A stretch of DNA of 64,000 nucleotides, from positions 12,982,143 to 13,046,142 of the forward strand of contig OZ035998.1 of NCBI GenBank assembly GCA_964035015.1, in the 5' to 3' direction. A program made the translations under genes and the position numbers. This document shows positions 58,561-64,000 of the stretch, one piece after another. The stretch comes from Corallium rubrum. Taxonomy: Eukaryota > Cnidaria > Anthozoa > Scleralcyonacea > Coralliidae. Each line of letters starts with the position of its first letter. The first letter of the stretch is position 1. Below the pieces are notes generated by a model, which worked only from the letters and a program-made list of their open reading frames with translations, ran no database searches and was not told where the DNA came from.

Positions 58561-61087
58561 TTATATCCTTCCTGCCGGGGCGTGGGAGTGTGGGGGCGAA
58601 ACAATACATGCATTCATGGCTTTCGTTGCGCTGAATTTATTTCGATGACGACATTGACTGATAATTTCTGCTCTTTTGTTGAGTAAACAATTCTTGTTTT
58701 TATCTTTCAAAATATAAAATTTTTCTTCTAAACATAAATTACATCGTTTTGAACCTCCCGTGTACGAAATCATCATCATCATCATCATCATTTTTGCTGT
58801 CGTGGTTACCCACATAGCGCTGTCACAAATTTTGCCCAGCGGTCTCTGTCTTTGGCTAAGTTAATTGCTTCTTCGAATTGAAGCGAATCGAATCGAACGA
58901 AATAGAATGTTTTAAAATTTGCCAATTAATACTAAAATCCTTATTGTTTTCTTTCAATGCCCAAATATATTTCGAAAGTTCGGTGTCGTTTGCATGTATT
59001 TTATGCTGAAAAGATTTAGTGTGGTTGGCCAATCGCTCTTTGAATGTGGTTGAAGTCATGCCAATGTAATTCTTGATCGTGTTTGTGTTGTTTACTGTGA
59101 CTGTTGCTTTGTATACTATGTCCCTAGTCATGCATTGTTTTCTAAGTGGACAATTCGTGTTTTTCCTACAATTGCAACTGCTAGTGTCCTTATCCTGTGG
59201 CATGTTATTCCTAGACATGTGTGCATTGTGTTCAGTGATTATTGACTTAACATTGTTCATGCAGCTGTAACTTACTTTGACTGTGTTTCTGTTAAAAATC
59301 TTATGGAGCTTGTGGTGTGGTGGGAAGTGTTTGTCAATTAGGTTTAGGAAATTACGTCCTATGTTTGTGCTTACACTCTTGCTAAAAGGTGGGTTGAACC
59401 AAGTGATGTTGCGTTGCCTATTTCTGCGTGGTTGCTGTGCTGTGTGTTGAGTGTAGCTAAGATAATGATCAAAGTTGCTGTGCCTAAGTGCGTTCTGATA
59501 TATGGGTGCAGATTCCTGAAAAACTTGTTCATCTGATGAGAGAAGTGCAATGCGCTTGTTGATTGATGCAGGTAACTGTCTTGTGATGCTTGGTGGGTGG
59601 TTAGAGTGCTTATTTATGTAAAGCGGATCGTCATTGGGTTTCCTATAGGGCCTATAATTTCCATTGTTAAGATCGAAAGTTACATCTAAAAAGTTTACTA
59701 AGCGTAAATTTGATTCGGCGGTAATTTTTAGGTCAAACTGCTCGAAAATTTTGTGGAGTTCTTTTCTTGCTTTGTCTGCTAAACGTGCTGATTTACTTTT
59801 TATAATAGCCAAACCGTCATCTCTATATAGGCCAATGCTTTCTTTGCCAAATTTCTTACTTAGGTGATTTAAAATGAAAAGGCCTATATACTAACTCACA
59901 AACTTCCGCGCCGTCGAAACAACCCATGGTAACGTCAAACAAACTATTGCTATCTTTTCTTATCCATGAAATTCCGGTATTGAAAAGGAGAGATTTTCTA
60001 GCGTGTTTTATTATTGAAATATTGTTTTCAGTTATACTAGCCAAATTCGAAGCCCAAGATAATGCTTGGTCCAATAGTTTTTCAGAAATAGACGGATAGA
60101 AATCGACAATGTCAAACGAAATAAAACTATGTCTGTCCTTATCTTTTATATTGCCAAACCACTCAATTACTTGTTTTGTATTTCTCCATTGATTTAAATT
60201 CAGTTTTTGTCTCAAATTAGAATTAATTTTGTCCAAAATCACCTTACTTAGTTTTCCGGATTCGCTTTTAGCGGGGTTAATTAATCGGCATTTTGGATTG
60301 TTTTCGAAATTTTCTTTGTGGTCTTTTAAAGCATAGTCAATCGAGATATGGTCTGGAAACTCAGCTAAAGTCTTTGGTCTATCTTTTTGTTCGCCTTTAT
60401 GCATTTTTGTGCACGGTGCACGGTCACTGAACACATTGTATTTTAGTATAATGAACGAATTGTCCAATAGCAACCCTTCACTTCAATCATTCAACCGTGC
60501 TATTTAAATATTAATAAACCTAATACAAAGGATGTGCACGGTGTAAGGTACGGTTCAACATAAAATTCGAGCTCATTATAGGCGCTTTGAAGTTTGCCGA
60601 GTTTCCAGACCATATCTCGATTGACTATGTTTAAAGATATAAATGCTTCGCGTTTTTTCATTTTTTCAATTTTGTCGCCGATTCCTAAACTGTTCGAAAT
60701 TTCTTTTAGTTCCGAATCAATTTCATCTATAGTGTCCTCGGATCCATGCTTATATGTTTTTGTGATGTTGTCATGTAGGAGCTTGTTGTATGTGTCGAGC
60801 GGGGTTTCATAAATGTTCCTAGTTTTGTCTTCAAAAATGAAAATGTTGGGAGATGAATTAATTTTCTTTAAATCGGTAGCCAAACATTTCTGAAACTGGT
60901 TCGTATATGGCCGAAATTGTATATTTTCGACGAGTTTTATAAGGTCGTCTTCGAAAGGTTTTATTTCCGGAATAGAAGGAGGTGTTTTGTTGGACGCAAG
61001 GCCGAAAGGGTTGTTTTGGTTTTCTCTCTGTTTGTTTTTAAGAAAGAAACTGGCTTTCCATCTCATACGTTTTATTACACTTTCCAC
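58561..61087 (-). pseudogene. Penelope family-2 RT/GIY-YIG ORF, disrupted
   Basis: Four open pieces on the minus strand: 61087-60500 (N-terminal, Lys/Glu-rich), 60473-59856 (ALKDHKENF, CRLINPAKSESGKLSK, RT motif FISFDIVDFYPSIS, then TMGCFDGAEV), 59812-58856 (RT palm remainder, GIY-YIG YIGMTSTTFKERL) and 58815-58561 (C-terminal cysteines). Relative to composite A, an extra TATA at about 59884-59887 shifts the frame, and the palm motif lies across the break. A 127-bp LINE piece splits the C-terminus. This copy shows the N-terminal half that composite A lacks. Not functional. Confidence 0.85.
58770..58896 (-). mobile_element. 5'-truncated LINE fragment inside the Penelope copy
   Basis: Flanked by ACGAAA(T) at 58764-58770 and 58897-58903. 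Minus strand encodes EEAINLAKDRDRWAKFVTAL then CG and a stop, a typical extreme C-terminus of LINE ORF2, followed by a short 3' UTR and a (GAT)n tail. Confidence 0.8.
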
Positions 61088-61106
61088 TTTTTCAATCGTA
61101 CTTTTT

Positions 61107-61404
61107 CGTACACGGGAGGTTCAAAACGATGTAATTTATGCTTAGAAGAAAAATTTTATATTTTGAAAGATAAAAACAAGAATTGTTTACTCAACAAAAG
61201 AGCAGAAATTATCAGTCAATGTCGTCATCGAAATAAATTCCGCGCAAACAGCGCAACGAAAGCCATGAATGCATGTATTGTTTCGCCCCCACACTCCCAC
61301 GCCCCGGCAGGAAGGATATAAGCACCCTGTTTTCGAAAATTGTCATCTGCCTGAAGATTCTTTTTTAGATGAAACAGCCTGTAGCAGACTTTTGAGGTAA
61401 GCGA
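61107..61404 (+). pseudogene. Penelope family-2 3' fragment, inverted
   Basis: Encodes only YTGGSKRCNLCLEEKFY to HAPAGRI plus the 3' UTR ending GAGGTAAGCGAA, next to (TA)14. Near-identical to the inverted 58480-58769. Confidence 0.85.

Positions 61405-61432
<28 letters not shown>
61405..61432. repeat. (TA)n at right border of composite B
   Basis: About 14 TA units. Confidence 0.93.
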
Positions 61433-61435
<3 letters not shown>

Positions 61436-61472
61436 TACAACACAAGCGGCCGTGTTGTATTGAATATTGTAT

Positions 61473-61608
61473 CAGGGTTGGTAGATTGCTGAATAAATAA
61501 GCCAAATATTATTATAATAACCTTTTGTTTTCTTTGTTGGAAACAAAGAAATTAAAGGGCCGCTTATAACAATGTTTGGCTTATTTATTCAGCAATCTGG
61601 CAACCCTG
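61473..61608. mobile_element. Short hAT-like MITE in a larger palindrome
   Basis: CAGGGTTGGTAGATTGCTGA to TCAGCAATCTGGCAACCCTG. It sits inside an outer dyad (ACACAAGCGGCCGTGTTGTA; CAACAAGGACGCGAGTGTTG) spanning about 61439-61650. Confidence 0.7.
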
Positions 61609-61691
61609 GATTATATATGCAATACAACAAGGACGCGAGTGTTGTAACAACTTGTGAAATGAATAAATAGTAAAAATCCCTTTGGGATATT

Positions 61692-61768
61692 GAGATGCTA
61701 ATTAGTTACAAGCACTAGTGGTTGTATCAGAAGAGTATACATCCACTAGTGGTTGTAACTAATTAGCG
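61692..61768. repeat. Palindrome GCTAATTAGTTACAAGCACT type
   Basis: TGCTAATTAGTTACAA-CACTAGTGG-TTGTA is mirrored within about 75 bp. Confidence 0.65.
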
Positions 61769-61902
61769 TCATTGCTTTTAGTTTGTATGGGGTTTACAGG
61801 GTATACATGTGACGTAATTTCTGAAATTGGATTGGCTGCAAAACTCATGAATTAGTAATGAATTTCACAAATATATATATATATATATATATATACATAC
61901 AG

Positions 61903-62318
<416 letters not shown>

Positions 62319-62518
62319 CTTTATTTAAACTCGGAATTTTGTCAGTATTTACACTGCTTTACACGAAAGCCGAGATTATAAAAAATATGAAATATTTACA
62401 GGTATATGTATGTATAGAAAAATATAGAAGTTACTTATGTTAGTTAAGATTAAGAATATTTTAAGACATTATAATAAATAGAAATAAATAAATAGATTAT
62501 ACGAATAGAAATTAGCAA

Positions 62519-63155
62519 CTACGTTATTAGGGATGAGAGAGCACGCTTGAATGACGAAATCGACTTAATGGTTCTTAGTTCGTTTGGCAGCTCATTCCAT
62601 ATTTTTGCCCCTGAATATTTGAAAGACCTTTTTAAATATTCAGTCCGAGGTTTGGGTAAAGTCAGCCAATTTTCTCTATTCCTTAAATTATATGTAATGT
62701 TAGCCGTTGACATGGCGAAAAAATTCGATAAATATGGTGGAACAATGCCTGGTCCATGTATTATTTTAGACATCATTATTGTTTTATGCATATTTCGTCT
62801 TTCAGACAACGTTCTCCATCCCAATTCTTGTCTGATATCTTTGGATCTGATTTCATAACTTTGACGTGTAATAACTCGTGCGGCACGATTTTGTAGTTTT
62901 TGCAATCTATCTGCCGTAGTTATTGGCATACAATCCCATACAATATCACAATAGTCAAAAAGGGGTTGTATTAAGGAATTGTACATCGTTAATAGGGTCT
63001 CCCTAGGAACAAATTGCCTAACTTGCTGGAGCCCACCAATTGCATTTGAAATTTTTTTGGACATTTTTTTGACTTGTTCAGACCAAGTTAGTCTCTCGTC
63101 AATATAAACTCCAAGTGATTTTGCTGTTGTAACCCTTTTAATAGGGTGATCATTT
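62519..63155 (-). CDS. LINE ORF2, C-terminal portion after frameshift
   Basis: Open from about 63155 and continuing the RT protein in another frame: HPIKRVTTAKSLGVYIDERL, then NSLIQPLFDYCDIVW, LQKLQNRAARVITR, YNLRNRENWLTLPKPRTEY and FKYSGAKIWNELPNELR. These are the standard C-terminal motifs of CR1/L2/Jockey-type ORF2 after the RT domain. Stop at 62519. Confidence 0.85.
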
Positions 63156-64000
63156 AAGAAAATATGCAGTATCTCTAATTTTACCTAAGTTATGATCAGA
63201 ACCAATGAACATCTGTTCCGTTTTTGTGACATTAAGGCTAAGCTTGTTGGCGATTAACCATTCCCTTACATTAGTTAGGTCAGAATTTACTAAATTGCTA
63301 ATTTCTACAACTGATGAGCCTGTAGTTGTGATATTAGTATCGTCTGCATACATTCTTGGATTAGAATGTTTTATGCAGGAGGGAAGGTCATTAATGTAAA
63401 TAAGGAACAACAATGGACCGAGAATGGAGCCTTGTGGAACCCCACATTTTAAGACCTGTAACTTAGACAAGTGACCATTTATATAGCATCTTTGTTCTCG
63501 GTTGGTTAAGTAGGATCGAAACCAATTTAGCGATAAATTACAAACCCCATAAAGCGAAAGTTTATGAAGCAATATATCATGGTCAACTGTGTCGAATGCT
63601 TTGGCGAGGTCCAGAAAAACTACTGAATTTAGGCACCCTAGGTCCATGTTACTAAGCCATTCAGTTGTAGCGTCTAAGAGCGCGGTTGTCGTAGAATGAT
63701 AAGGTCTAAAACCAGATTGACATTGGGATAGTATATTGTTTTCTGTAACATACTCATAAAGTTGTTCATAGACAATTCGCTCAAAGACCTTAGCAATTAT
63801 CGATAACACTGAAATAGGTCTGTAATTATTCATAGCATCTTTAGCATCTCCCTTGTGAATTGGAATGACCTTCGCTAATTTCCAGTCACTGGGAAATATG
63901 CTTGTTTGAATTGACAGATTAAATATATCACACAATGAAACAGCGATCACCGACGCAGCTTCTTTAACTAATTTACTTGGAATACCATCAAGACCAGTGG
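63150..64000 (-). CDS. LINE ORF2 reverse transcriptase (partial at window edge)
   Basis: Open from the window edge (GLDGIPSKLVKEA at the edge) to a stop near 63150. RT motifs: NYRPISVLSIIAKVFERIV, QSGFRPYHSTTTALL, VVFLDLAKAFDTVDHDILL (catalytic Asp), GVPQGSILGPLLFLIYINDL and MYADDTN (catalytic DD). The frame ends prematurely in DTAYFLK, while the next frame carries the continuation, so this copy is inactive. Endonuclease and upstream parts are outside the window. Confidence 0.9.
   Translation of the reverse strand, partial: TGLDGIPSKLVKEAASVIAVSLCDIFNLSIQTSIFPSDWKLAKVIPIHKGDAKDAMNNYRPISVLSIIAKVFERIVYEQLYEYVTENNILSQCQSGFRPYHSTTTALLDATTEWLSNMDLGCLNSVVFLDLAKAFDTVDHDILLHKLSLYGVCNLSLNWFRSYLTNREQRCYINGHLSKLQVLKCGVPQGSILGPLLFLIYINDLPSCIKHSNPRMYADDTNITTTGSSVVEISNLVNSDLTNVREWLIANKLSLNVTKTEQMFIGSDHNLGKIRDTAYFLK

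Larger units (their letters stand above)
58407..61404 (-). mobile_element. Penelope family-2 composite B (near full-length minus copy plus inverted 3' fragment)
   Basis: The minus copy spans about 58407-61100. A plus-strand fragment (61107-61404) repeats only the 3' end. Both outer ends are therefore 3' ends, and both touch TA repeats (58332-58406 and 61405-61432). The minus copy is broken by a LINE fragment (58770-58896), a TATA insertion and other frameshifts. Confidence 0.85.

Overview
This is repeat-dense, AT-rich, intron-containing animal DNA. Its host genes and transposon set (Penelope-like elements, a Ty3/gypsy element, many MITEs, Kazal/antistasin-type secreted modules) suggest an early-branching marine invertebrate, most likely a cnidarian. 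That assignment is an inference; no ribosomal or mitochondrial marker is present.

Host genes are sparse and all on the + strand: (i) the last coding exon of a very-long-chain enoyl-CoA reductase (TECR-like, 10357-10484) with a poly(A) signal; (ii) a complete seven-exon reticulon-homology-domain gene (19028-22317); (iii) three exons of a secreted Kazal plus antistasin-domain protein (49381-55686). Everything else that codes belongs to mobile elements.

Layout. 1-9711: a large DNA transposon with 57-bp perfect inverted termini, (TA)n tracts and inverted subterminal octamer arrays. It carries two convergent genes: a DDE-type transposase with OTU-protease and CXC domains (+), and a DUF3987-like P-loop ATPase (-). 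It lies upstream of the last TECR exon, presumably in the last intron. 10.5-24 kb: MITEs, orphan Penelope terminal fragments with hammerhead-like motifs, a tRNA-derived SINE, then reticulon. 24264-27920: a 3.66-kb foldback element with an exact 9-bp target duplication. 28511-33875: an intact-looking Ty3/gypsy element with LTRs that look identical by eye, inserted in a MITE; gag and pol are joined by a canonical -1 frameshift site followed by a predicted H-type pseudoknot. 34-41 kb: MITEs and unassigned DNA. 41.2-46.75 kb: a Penelope-like element and a head-to-head pair of a second Penelope family, all bordered by (TA)n. 47.0-48.4 kb: a 35-bp satellite. 49.4-55.7 kb: the Kazal/antistasin gene, with introns full of nested MITEs, including four TTAA-flanked MITEs joined end to end. 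58.3-61.4 kb: a decayed second-family Penelope copy with inverted 3' ends. 61.9-64 kb: a CR1/L2-like LINE (-) whose 3' tail has grown into a hexanucleotide/GA microsatellite.

The least familiar system is the 9.7-kb transposon. The combination of DDE nuclease, OTU protease, CXC zinc domain and a primase-helicase-type ATPase, bracketed by about 70 octamer repeats, is not a standard cut-and-paste design I can name with confidence.
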